DNA from: JACRGC01 sp041305345
GTDB taxonomy: Archaea > Micrarchaeota > Micrarchaeia > Norongarragalinales > SBBD01
Length of the DNA: 64,000 bases
NCBI GenBank assembly: GCA_041305345.1
Contig: JBFYLP010000001.1
Location: 62,001-126,000 of the forward strand
Direction: 5' to 3'
Part shown: positions 24,721 through 32,160 of the stretch, piece by piece
Numbering within the stretch: the first letter of the stretch is position 1
How the letters are laid out: each line of letters begins with the position of its first letter
Notes under the pieces: generated by a model
Databases searched by the model: none
What the model was told of the DNA's origin: nothing
The model's input: only the letters and a program-made list of their open reading frames with translations
Program-made: the position numbers and the translations under genes

Positions 24721-24826
24721 TGGGCCCGCGGAGAATCGAACTCCGAATCTTCTGTGTTTTCTTGGGAAACGGGCTATTGCCCAAAACCCCGTAAGACAGA
24801 TGTCTTGGCCATTCGACTACGGGCCC
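24721..24826 (-). tRNA. tRNA-Val(UAC) with about 33-nt intron
   Basis: Acceptor GGGCCCG pairs with CGGGCCC, discriminator A; D-stem GTC/GAC; anticodon stem TCTGT/ACAGA; T-stem CGGAG/CTCCG with loop TTCGATT. The region between the anticodon stem halves is 40 nt instead of 7 and starts CTTAC, giving anticodon UAC. The surplus of about 33 nt contains the hairpin GGGC-AATA-GCCC and sits where archaeal introns are normally cut (37/38). The D-arm layout matches archaeal valine tRNAs. Confidence 0.85.
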
Positions 24827-25000
24827 GATGAAGGCATATATGGAAATGCTGATTTTTTAATGGGGGGCATTGGGGATGGGTTTGTCGAGTGCGTTTGGGA
24901 AGGGGGCCTTCAATTCAAATTGGGCGCCTCTTTGGAAAAAAAGGCTTTTAAGCACCCACGTAGGAAAGAATTGTGTTTCTTCAAATAAGAGGTGGGGGGA

Positions 25001-25474
25001 ATGGTTGATGCAGGAACGCTGATGCTTCAGGGCGTGCGCCTGGTGCTTGCAATTGTGTTTGCAGTTGCCGCGCAGTACTTGGCAATCAAGATATTCGATA
25101 AGATGACATCAAAAATCGACGAGATGGAGGAATTGAGGAAGGGCAACCTTGCAGTAGGAATCGTGCTGGGCTCGGTCATACTATCGGTTGCAACAATTAT
25201 TTCGGGCGGGGTCGCAAACCTCGTGCCGGAGAACCTGGCGCTGATCAATGCGGATTTCTGGGCAAAGATGGGCTGGGGAATCGTAAGCCTGTCACTTGCA
25301 ATCGTTTTTGCGGTTATAGCGCAATACATTGCTCTGAAGGTATTCGATTCGATGACCGAGGGCATCGACGAGCAGAAGGAGCTGAAGAAGGGAAACCTTG
25401 CCATAGCCGTATTGCTTGGGGCCGTGATCTTTGCAACCGCAATAGTCGTGCAGGCAGGCATACCCAAGTTCTAA
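25001..25474 (+). CDS. DUF350-like membrane protein with internal duplication
   Basis: 157 residues, start fixed by GGTGGGGGGA just before ATG. Four helices arranged as two repeats: LAIVFAVAAQYLAIKIFDKM with MEELRKGNLAVGIVLGSVI, and LAIVFAVIAQYIALKVFDSM with QKELKKGNLAIAVLLGAVI. This pattern (loop KGNxAVxI between helices) is the DUF350 family. Function not established; eukaryotic and bacterial members sit near potassium or redox genes. Single gene on this strand. Confidence 0.75.
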   Translation: MVDAGTLMLQGVRLVLAIVFAVAAQYLAIKIFDKMTSKIDEMEELRKGNLAVGIVLGSVILSVATIISGGVANLVPENLALINADFWAKMGWGIVSLSLAIVFAVIAQYIALKVFDSMTEGIDEQKELKKGNLAIAVLLGAVIFATAIVVQAGIPKF

Positions 25475-25544
25475 TAAGGCATCTGCCCGGAAGGCCCGAG
25501 GGCAGGTTTTTCTATTTTTGCATCCTTAACATCCTGCTTTCATT

Positions 25545-26216
25545 ATGGCAAGGCTTGTTTTGGACTCTTCAGCACTGATATCGCTAGCCGAGAGCTGCAC
25601 GCTTTCCGCCCTTGCGTTCCTGAAGGAAAAGGCGGCTGCGGAATTCTTGGCACCGGGCGCAGTATACAAGGAATGCGTGGATAACGCCGAAAAAATCAAG
25701 CGGTATGGGTTTTCGGCAATTAGGATCGCAAAACTGTTTGAGGATGGGATCGTAAAGGAAGCGGAGGTTGAAAAGGCAAGTACTGATGAGATTTTGGGGG
25801 TTGCCAATAAGCTCTTTAGCGTTTCGGGAAAACCCCTCGAATTAATACAATTGGGGGAGAGCGAATGTATGGGTTTGCTTGGCAGCGAAAAAAACCTCGT
25901 AATCGATGAAAAAACCCTAAGGCTTTTAATAGAGGATCCAAACAAATTGCGTGTTTTATTGAAGGATGAATATGAGGATAAAATCGAGATCAGCGCCGAT
26001 TCTCTTGCAAAGTGGCAACAGATGACGCGTGGCATTAAGGTCCTGCGGTCAGCAGAGTTGCTGGCAGTTGCAGCAAAAAAAGGGTACTTCGACTCGTTTA
26101 AAAGCGAACGAAGCAACGCATTGAAATTTTCCATTTATGCCTTGAGGGGGGTCGGTTGCAGCCTGACAAAGGAAGAGTTAACCGATTATGAAGGTATTTC
26201 TATTTTGGGCCGGTAG
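25545..26216 (+). CDS. PIN-like domain protein
   Basis: 223 residues. N-terminal VLDSSALISLAES, then ELIQLGESECMGLL and NLVIDEKTLRLLIEDP give the acidic residues and spacing of PIN ribonuclease domains. A C-terminal helical extension of about 80 residues is unlike short VapC toxins, and no antitoxin gene precedes it, so it may be a housekeeping RNA-processing PIN or an orphan. Its stop codon TAG lies inside the first bases of tRNA-Ala: the last codons ILGR are encoded by the tRNA acceptor strand. Confidence 0.75.
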   Translation: MARLVLDSSALISLAESCTLSALAFLKEKAAAEFLAPGAVYKECVDNAEKIKRYGFSAIRIAKLFEDGIVKEAEVEKASTDEILGVANKLFSVSGKPLELIQLGESECMGLLGSEKNLVIDEKTLRLLIEDPNKLRVLLKDEYEDKIEISADSLAKWQQMTRGIKVLRSAELLAVAAKKGYFDSFKSERSNALKFSIYALRGVGCSLTKEELTDYEGISILGR

Positions 26217-26308
26217 ATCAGAGAGAACACCATAGTGATGTTTTCGGTCAACAGCAGATCGCATCGTTCGCAACGATGAGGCCGCGGGTGCGATTCCCGC
26301 CCGGTCCA
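26207..26308 (+). tRNA. tRNA-Ala(CGC) with apparent D-loop intron
   Basis: Acceptor GGGCCGG/CCGGTCC contains the alanine identity pair G3-U70, discriminator A. Anticodon arm CATCG-TTCGCAA-CGATG gives anticodon CGC; T-stem GCGGG/CCCGC. D-stem is GATC/GATC, but the D-loop is 37 nt instead of about 8-10. The surplus folds into a hairpin (GAGAAC/GTTTTC), so a non-canonical intron of about 28-30 nt is likely; exact borders are not certain. The T-loop reads TGCGATT, with G instead of U at position 55. Confidence 0.85.
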
Positions 26309-26324
26309 TTTTTTTTCTTTTTAT
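26309..26324 (+). terminator. Poly-T terminator of tRNA-Ala
   Basis: A run of T broken by a single C directly after the tRNA 3' end. Confidence 0.6.
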
Positions 26325-26354
26325 TAGCCCAATAATTATGCAACCCCACCCATT

Positions 26355-26778
26355 GCTTCACGTGTTGCATATTGCTATTAGGAATAATTAACCGTGAAAA
26401 AACAACACGACACCTGCAACTGATCCTTAAAATTTGCTTTAGATAACCATAATAAAAAAATTCAAAAAAACAACACACTAACTAACACTAACTATTGCTT
26501 CACGTGATGCTTATTATTAATTATTTATTATGAAAATCTTATTTTTTTGCTTCATCTGTTGCAAGATCTTAAACTTATTTGCATCACGTGCTGCATCGAT
26601 ATTAATTTATTATTTCAATTATCTTAATTTCTTGCAACATCTGTGCTGCACTTTGCTATTTGTCAAAAGAAATAGGTTGCTTTCAAAAACACCAACCCAA
26701 CTTAATTGATATTTATTCTCGCCCGCATTTCATTCTTTAATTGTAAAAAACAGCAATATGTTTTGAAACACGTGTCGC
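26355..26778. repeat. Cluster of six CACGTG-centred palindromes (parS-like or origin-like)
   Basis: An AT-rich gap between convergent genes with no coding frame. Six sites share GCNNCACGTGNNGC: 26355 (GCTTCACGTGTTGC), 26497 (GCTTCACGTGATGC), 26549 (GCTTCATCTGTTGC), 26581 (GCATCACGTGCTGC), 26634 (GCAACATCTG, less exact) and 26765 (GAAACACGTGTCGC). Centres of copies 2-5 are 52, 32 and 53 bp apart, close to 5, 3 and 5 helical turns, so they face one side of the DNA. The core resembles bacterial parS (TTTCACGTGAAA). No promoter of a flanking gene points out of the region. Confidence 0.7.
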
Positions 26779-26780
26779 GT

Positions 26781-28613
26781 TTAGTAGTCAAAGATTCTAG
26801 CCTGGTTCCCTAATATTTTTTCATTTTGTTCCTCAATTGACAACAGGCCCCTGGTCCTGATACCCTCCACAACCTCGCGCATTTTTTTTTCCTTTCTCTT
26901 TGATGACCAAAAGAGCGTTTCATCCTTGCTCCCTTTTGTCAATAGAACCACCACCTTTCCTTCACGAACCCTACCCGTTCTTCCACGGCGCTGTATCAAC
27001 CGGATCTCTGAAGGGACCGCCTCAAAAAAAACCACCAAGCCCACATCTGGAACATCAAGCCCCTCTTCTCCAACAGAAGTCGCCACTAATATGTTATATT
27101 TTCCATCCCGGAATTGCTGCATCACGTGTTGTTGCGTTTTTTGGTTCATTCCCTCCTTGCTTTTTCCAATGAATTCAACGGGCACTAGCCCTTCAATTTT
27201 CCCCAACTCCCCCACAATCTTCCTTACCGTATTGCGGAAATGGGCAAACACGATCGCTTTGTTTCCCTCCCCCAAACCACCCTCAAAAACTTCCCTTAGT
27301 TTTTCAAATTTAGGGTGTTCCACACCACGTTCCACCAACTCAACACATTTCAATTGCAGCTCCAACCATCGCGCATCCTGCAACAAATTCCTAACCGCCT
27401 TGCTTTGCTTTTCCCTTGCTTCCATTTCCCTCATGAACTGGAGGAGCGAGTGCACCCCCTCAATTTCCACCAAGTCAATTGCGTGGCTGATGTTCATTGC
27501 CCTTGCGTGCAAACTCAGAACCTTATAGCTAGCTGGGTCGCTTCCCAACTGCTCCAATGCACGTTTCCTTAAGGAAAGCAGTTCCCGTTTGTGCGTCATA
27601 TAATCTATGCTGCCAAGCACCCCCAGCTGCTTCAATTCTTCCAAAACCTCCCGCAGCAGTGCCCGGAGGCCGTTCCTGACCACCTTTAACTCCTCCGGAA
27701 GATCCACAAACACCCAATCCATTTTTATTTCGTGCGCATACTTGCGTACGTCCGGGTCACTTTCGTCGCGGATTTCAATGTTCTTGGCGCCCAGATTTGC
27801 ACAAATCTCATCTATCATTTCGGCCCGGCTCGAGGGGCTTGCAGTCAGCCCAATTATTAGTGCAGAGGCCTTCGAGGCCTCCCTTGCCACGAACGAATAT
27901 GAGTATTCCTTCACCGCCCGGTGAGCCTCATCAAAAACAACCACTTCGAATTCATTCAGCTCAAGCCTTCCAGCAAGCACGTCGAACTCAACTGTCTGGG
28001 GAGTTGCAACATAGCATATAACCCCCCCATCCTTCCAAACCTCTTCACGCTTTTCGGGTGCCATTTCCCCGGTCAGCAAGACGACCTTAGAATTATGCGG
28101 TTGATTTTTTTCATCCATCTTGTGGTCTGGTGCTGCGCCTTCCTCCCTATTTTTTTCATCCATCCTATGATTCGTTGCTTCCTTTTCCTTCCCGTATTTT
28201 TCATCCGCCCCCTCTCCCGATGCTGCCCCTTCCTTCCCATGTTTTTCCATTCCACGGCCCGTTGCTATGCCTTCCTTCCCATTTATTCCGCCTACTGCCG
28301 CGCCCTTACCAATTCCAAAATCCACCAATTCTTCCATCCTTCTAGCCTGCTGCGCTGCCAGTGGCTTTGTTGGTGCCAAGAAAAGGAACTTCTTCCAAGG
28401 CCTTTTGCCATCCCGCATTTCCCTAACCAGCTTAGCAACCACCAGCACGACGATGAACGTCTTTCCCAAGGCAGTAGGCATGATCACAAGCGAATTTCCC
28501 TTTTTCAAAATGCTTCTTGCAATATTCACCTGGTACTTCCTGGCCTCAAATTTATCGGCGCCCTCCTTCAGGCTTATGCTCGCAAGAAAATCGCCAATTT
28601 CTTCCTCGCCCAT
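26781..28613 (-). CDS. Hef-type superfamily 2 DNA helicase (no nuclease domain)
   Basis: 610 residues. Helicase motifs in order: Q-like RKYQVNIARSIL, I (PTALGKTF, about 46-53), Ia (LAPTKPLAAQQ), II (VVFDEAHRAV, about 227), III (IGLTASP), V/VI (VATSVGEEGLDVPDVGLVVFFEAVPS, LIQRRGRTGR). These match the helicase half of euryarchaeal Hef/FANCM, which remodels stalled forks; the usual C-terminal XPF nuclease is absent and is encoded separately at 32.2 kb. Residues about 100-176 are a low-complexity repeat insertion. Start ATG preceded by GGTTGATGAT. Confidence 0.88.
   Translation of the reverse strand: MGEEEIGDFLASISLKEGADKFEARKYQVNIARSILKKGNSLVIMPTALGKTFIVVLVVAKLVREMRDGKRPWKKFLFLAPTKPLAAQQARRMEELVDFGIGKGAAVGGINGKEGIATGRGMEKHGKEGAASGEGADEKYGKEKEATNHRMDEKNREEGAAPDHKMDEKNQPHNSKVVLLTGEMAPEKREEVWKDGGVICYVATPQTVEFDVLAGRLELNEFEVVVFDEAHRAVKEYSYSFVAREASKASALIIGLTASPSSRAEMIDEICANLGAKNIEIRDESDPDVRKYAHEIKMDWVFVDLPEELKVVRNGLRALLREVLEELKQLGVLGSIDYMTHKRELLSLRKRALEQLGSDPASYKVLSLHARAMNISHAIDLVEIEGVHSLLQFMREMEAREKQSKAVRNLLQDARWLELQLKCVELVERGVEHPKFEKLREVFEGGLGEGNKAIVFAHFRNTVRKIVGELGKIEGLVPVEFIGKSKEGMNQKTQQHVMQQFRDGKYNILVATSVGEEGLDVPDVGLVVFFEAVPSEIRLIQRRGRTGRVREGKVVVLLTKGSKDETLFWSSKRKEKKMREVVEGIRTRGLLSIEEQNEKILGNQARIFDY
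28101..28283 (-). repeat. 45-nt (15-aa) tandem repeats inside helicase gene
   Basis: Roughly four degenerate units of 15 codons encode EKHGKEGAASGEGAD, EKYGKEKEATNHRMD, EKNREEGAAPDHKMD and a partial EKNQ. They lie between helicase motifs Ia and II and are hydrophilic and probably disordered. Confidence 0.75.
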
Positions 28614-28764
28614 ATCATCAACCAGCTAAACACTCCTCCAACTCATTTTCCTCCCTTCCCCTTTATATTATGGCCCAGGGCTCGCTTCCAGTGGATGCCA
28701 ACCCTTATTAAATTTGGGCAATAAACATGGATGTGCTTTATTATTGGAAACTGGGTGAATTAAT

Positions 28765-28968
28765 ATGGCGGATTTGCCTTTGGCGGCTGTTGAGCGTCTT
28801 ATTCGGAAATCCGGAGCAGAGCGAGTTTCCGAAGATGCTTCGGAAGCGCTTGCAGATGTTCTTGAGGAATATGCGATTTCCATAGGTCAAAAGGCAGTGC
28901 TGCTTGCCAAGCACGCCGGCAGGAAAACCATAACCGGCGAAGACGTTCGGCTTGCAAGCCGTGGTTGA
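28765..28968 (+). CDS. Archaeal histone
   Basis: 67 residues, complete histone fold without tails: LPLAAVERLIRKSGAERVSEDA, ALADVLEEYAISIGQKAVLLA, GRKTITGEDVRLASRG. Forms dimers that wrap DNA. Preceded by GGTGAATTAAT as ribosome-binding region and a TTATTAAATT promoter about 60 nt upstream; divergent from the helicase gene. The stop codon falls inside the strong hairpin that follows. Confidence 0.97.
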   Translation: MADLPLAAVERLIRKSGAERVSEDASEALADVLEEYAISIGQKAVLLAKHAGRKTITGEDVRLASRG

Positions 28969-29000
28969 AATCAACAAAAAGTTGATTTCCACTCAACCAC
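28961..29000 (+). terminator. Hairpin at histone 3' end
   Basis: GTGGTTGA and AATCAAC pair with GTTGATT and TCAACCAC across an AAAAA loop, with a four-base bulge; T-rich sequence follows. It overlaps the histone stop codon, so it may act as terminator or mRNA stabiliser. Confidence 0.55.
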
Positions 29001-29034
29001 ACGTTTTTCTTGTTGCTGCAGTAATCAGTTTAGC

Positions 29035-31299
29035 ATGCCAAAGCATGTGCTGTTTCTACTATTAACGCTCCAGCTTGCAGGCGCCGCATCAATTTCGGAA
29101 CTTCAACTCATTACCGAAGGCCCCACTTCCCATCTTTCATTGGTGGTTTCCCCAATCTTCCCTTTAGAGCCCCTTATCCTAACCCCCGAGCTTTTGCTTG
29201 AGCTATCGGGCGGCCAATTCTCCCTCTCCGAAAATCTCACGATCCACCTTAATGTTTCGGAAGTCGTTTCCCTCTTTTCGATAGATCGGGAAGCCAACGA
29301 AACCGTTTTTTCAGGCACACTTGGCGTTTGGTGTGGCGGCACTTACAGCGACTGCAACAACTGCAATGGGATGCCTCCTGGGACATTCAAGTGGTGCAAC
29401 GGCGCATATCCCTTATGGACCTATTATTGCGACAACTGGTGCTATACCTTCTCCCCCACGCCCGCTTATGAGAAAGCGCAGGCGGGCGCATTCGTAAAAT
29501 ATGCGGGGTCCGCAACAATCACGATCCGTGGGGCGCCTGAAACCACAATCTCCCTCGACGATTCCGCCCCCATTCAAAATACCGAAACCTCAGCAGGCGA
29601 GCTGCTTTTTCCTTCAATGCAGCCGCCCTCAACAACATCCCTGCTTATCAGGAGCCATTCATCCCAGATATGGGCGGCTGCCAAGCAATCCGATTACCAA
29701 AACTACGTTTCGAGCCTTTCCGCATATTATTCGCAATATGCCTCGTCTATCGAGTCCGCGCATTCCGCCAATACGAACCTGAACAATGCGCTTGCGGCAC
29801 TCGTTTCAAATTCACAAGGCGAATATCTTAACTATTATGAAACCGCGCCCGAAACCGCCAGCTACCCAAAAATTCACCTTAAGATACGGGCCGATTATGC
29901 CGGCATAACGCCTCCAAGGGGAAAGCCGGAAATCATCTCGCTTTCAGAAAGCGCGCAGTTTGAAAACGGGCTTCCTTATTATGCTCTCGAACTTAAGAAT
30001 ATTGGCGCCGCACCCGACCAATTCGCCGCCACCTTAAGCTGCGGGAACGCGACGAATGCCTCCATAGCCGTGCTCATAGGGCCAGGAGCGCAAGCAACCC
30101 TCAAATTGCCGGCCAATTTCATCACAACGCCCGAAATTTGCATTGCTTTTGCTTATGTCTCAGATTTGCCTGCGTTTGGCGTTTCAACCACGAAAACACT
30201 TTTGCCATTCAAATATCCCTGCCCCGCAGAAAAGCAATGCTGCGAAGCTTCAATTGTTTACGAGGAGCGGGCGTGCCCCCCCGAGGAAAAATTCAAACCC
30301 GAGGACAATTTTGGAAACGGGTATTATTACCTACAGAATTACGTTTGCACGGAATTTGTCTGCGCAGCCTCATCCGAAACTTTCCTAAGGCGCATTTCAG
30401 GAAATACCCCCCCTCCAAGCGCGTCCTTTTCATCCTATTCACAACCAACTCCGGCATCTTACCCCGGTACGCTGCCCTCCCCAAAACCAACAGCATCGCC
30501 GCCAAACCCCCCATCCGAAGCCAAAAACAACTCAACAAACCGGGCCGGGCTGCCATCGCTTGCAGCAATAAAAATCATCCAGAAGTCAATACGAATCGAT
30601 GCGCCCGGAAAAACAACCGAGGGGTACGGCCAGATTTCGGTACTTGCGGATTCCGAGCCCGCAACCGGCACGCTTGAGCTTATTTCCCCCTCCCTCAAGA
30701 CCCGCGAGTTCGTGCTTGAAACCGGGGCTGCGAAGGTGCTGTTCAACGAGATTGGGGAATGGACCGCGATATATTCGGGTGAATCAGCAAAAATCGAAGT
30801 CATGCGGTCCGAACCAAAGGAACAAGCGCCGCTTCCCAAAAAAGCCGATGCCTCCTCCACCACTGCGTTCCTGGCGCTTAGCGCATCCGATTTTCCCCTG
30901 ATGGAATCCGGAGGCCTTCTCCTCCTCCTGGCTTTCGGATTTGCAGGCATCCGGAAGTATTCGGAACGAATCCGCTTCCATAAAAGCTTCGAAAACAGCA
31001 CCGTCCGTCTCGAAATCCTCAATTCCAAGGCGGATCTGCGCAACCTTGAGATTACCGACGTTGTCCCGGAAGGCACGGTGCTTTCCACGATTTCCAACCC
31101 GCCAAGCGAAGTCACGGAGATAATTTTCGGCAAGCACATCAAATGGAAAAAATCCGAATTGAGGAAAGGCCAGCGCATGCTAATCAGCTATACCCTCCTT
31201 TCCAACGACGCCTCCCAAAGCCTAAGGCAAGCAGAGCTCTGGGCGGACTTGGGGGAGAATAAAAGGATCCGCGTCCTCTCCAATGCAGTGGTTGAATAG
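29035..31299 (+). CDS. Large secreted surface protein, fusexin-like layout
   Basis: 754 residues. Signal peptide 1-18; beta-rich region with a dense Cys/Trp/Tyr loop (residues 98-140, C100, C107, C110, C121, C132, C136); helical stretch 205-260; an Ig-like domain 298-393 (YYALELKNIGAAPDQFAATLSC, C336 and C369); a cysteine knot-like segment 394-445; Pro/Ser linker 457-505; a second Ig-like domain 515-590; one membrane helix about 625-639; a C-terminal DUF11-like domain (FENSTVRLEILNSKADLRNLEITDVV). The order signal, cysteine-rich loop, NxG-type Ig domain, stem and anchor recalls HAP2/Fsx1 fusogens, but also generic archaeal surface proteins. N-glycosylation sequons are frequent. Confidence 0.75.
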   Translation: MPKHVLFLLLTLQLAGAASISELQLITEGPTSHLSLVVSPIFPLEPLILTPELLLELSGGQFSLSENLTIHLNVSEVVSLFSIDREANETVFSGTLGVWCGGTYSDCNNCNGMPPGTFKWCNGAYPLWTYYCDNWCYTFSPTPAYEKAQAGAFVKYAGSATITIRGAPETTISLDDSAPIQNTETSAGELLFPSMQPPSTTSLLIRSHSSQIWAAAKQSDYQNYVSSLSAYYSQYASSIESAHSANTNLNNALAALVSNSQGEYLNYYETAPETASYPKIHLKIRADYAGITPPRGKPEIISLSESAQFENGLPYYALELKNIGAAPDQFAATLSCGNATNASIAVLIGPGAQATLKLPANFITTPEICIAFAYVSDLPAFGVSTTKTLLPFKYPCPAEKQCCEASIVYEERACPPEEKFKPEDNFGNGYYYLQNYVCTEFVCAASSETFLRRISGNTPPPSASFSSYSQPTPASYPGTLPSPKPTASPPNPPSEAKNNSTNRAGLPSLAAIKIIQKSIRIDAPGKTTEGYGQISVLADSEPATGTLELISPSLKTREFVLETGAAKVLFNEIGEWTAIYSGESAKIEVMRSEPKEQAPLPKKADASSTTAFLALSASDFPLMESGGLLLLLAFGFAGIRKYSERIRFHKSFENSTVRLEILNSKADLRNLEITDVVPEGTVLSTISNPPSEVTEIIFGKHIKWKKSELRKGQRMLISYTLLSNDASQSLRQAELWADLGENKRIRVLSNAVVE

Positions 31300-31360
31300 G
31301 GCAAAGGCGCCTTAAGGAAACAAGGGTAAAAAACATTGCCCACCCAATGTTGTGACCACG

Positions 31361-32140
31361 ATGAGAAGCCATCAACCATATTTTGAGAATTTCAGGCAAA
31401 AGAAGCGCCTATCCCAGGTGTTCCTTAAGGACTATTCCGCGGTTTCCGAGGTATTCGATAATTTGGACCTGAAGGGCAAAACCGTCCTCGAAATCGGCGC
31501 GGGCCCGGGAAAAATCACCTCCGTTCTCGCAAAGGAAGCAAGGAAGGTCGTTGCGCTTGAAATCGATGAGGAGCTTTGCGGGCTTCTTCGTGAAGAAGCA
31601 AAGCACCTAAAAAATGTCGAAATCATATGCGCGGATGCACTCCAGGCATCGCTCAACTATCCTGTGATAATCGGTTTCATCCCCTACCATATCTCATCCC
31701 CCCTTCTTTTCAAGATACTTGGCTCGGGCTTCAAGGAAGCCCTGCTTTGCGTCCAAAAGGAATTTGCAAAAAGGCTAGTTGCGGCAGCTGGCACCTCCGA
31801 CTACTCCAAGCTTTCGGTCATGGCCCAAAACAAGGCGGAAATAACCTATCTTATGGCGGTGCCCGCCAGCGCATTCTCGCCTATCCCCAAGGTCGATTCC
31901 GCCCTGGTTTATTTGGTGCGCAGGGACCAGGCGGCCCTAAACGAGCGCCTCATCTCCGCAATTTTCCAGCACAAGAACCAGACAATCAAGAACGCAGTTT
32001 TGCATTCACTAAAAAACCTTGGAATAACTACGGAGATCGCAAGTGCCTTTCTCTCAAAAATAGATTCCGGAAAGCGCGCACGAACACTCTCAATACCCGA
32101 GCTTGAAGCGATCAGCACAATATACGATAGTCTTATTTAG
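31361..32140 (+). CDS. RsmA/KsgA-family rRNA adenine dimethyltransferase-like protein
   Basis: 259 residues. SAM motif I VLEIGAGPGKITSVLA, acidic loop ALEIDEELCGLL, and the C-terminal helical domain (LISAIFQHKNQTIKNAVLHSL) of the family that dimethylates the two adenines in the 3' hairpin of 16S rRNA. The catalytic motif IV, normally N-L/I-P-Y, reads F-I-P-Y (IIGFIPYHISSPLL), so the usual active-site Asn is Phe. Start at MRSHQPYF; a GTG three codons earlier is an alternative. Could be a ribosome-assembly factor without catalysis. Confidence 0.85.
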   Translation: MRSHQPYFENFRQKKRLSQVFLKDYSAVSEVFDNLDLKGKTVLEIGAGPGKITSVLAKEARKVVALEIDEELCGLLREEAKHLKNVEIICADALQASLNYPVIIGFIPYHISSPLLFKILGSGFKEALLCVQKEFAKRLVAAAGTSDYSKLSVMAQNKAEITYLMAVPASAFSPIPKVDSALVYLVRRDQAALNERLISAIFQHKNQTIKNAVLHSLKNLGITTEIASAFLSKIDSGKRARTLSIPELEAISTIYDSLI

Positions 32141-32160
32141 ATTGCAATCCAATTCTTGCC

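Noticed and set aside
25545..26216. VapC toxin of a toxin-antitoxin pair
   Set aside because: No small antitoxin gene precedes it and the protein is about 80 residues longer than typical VapC.
26248..26478. 76-aa frame on the - strand across tRNA-Ala and the palindrome cluster
   Set aside because: Covers a tRNA gene and AT-rich non-coding DNA; composition unlike proteins of this genome.
26355..26778. CRISPR array interpretation of the repeated motif
   Set aside because: Copies are 14-bp palindromes at irregular 32-142 bp spacing, not 24-37 bp direct repeats with uniform spacers, and no cas gene is present.
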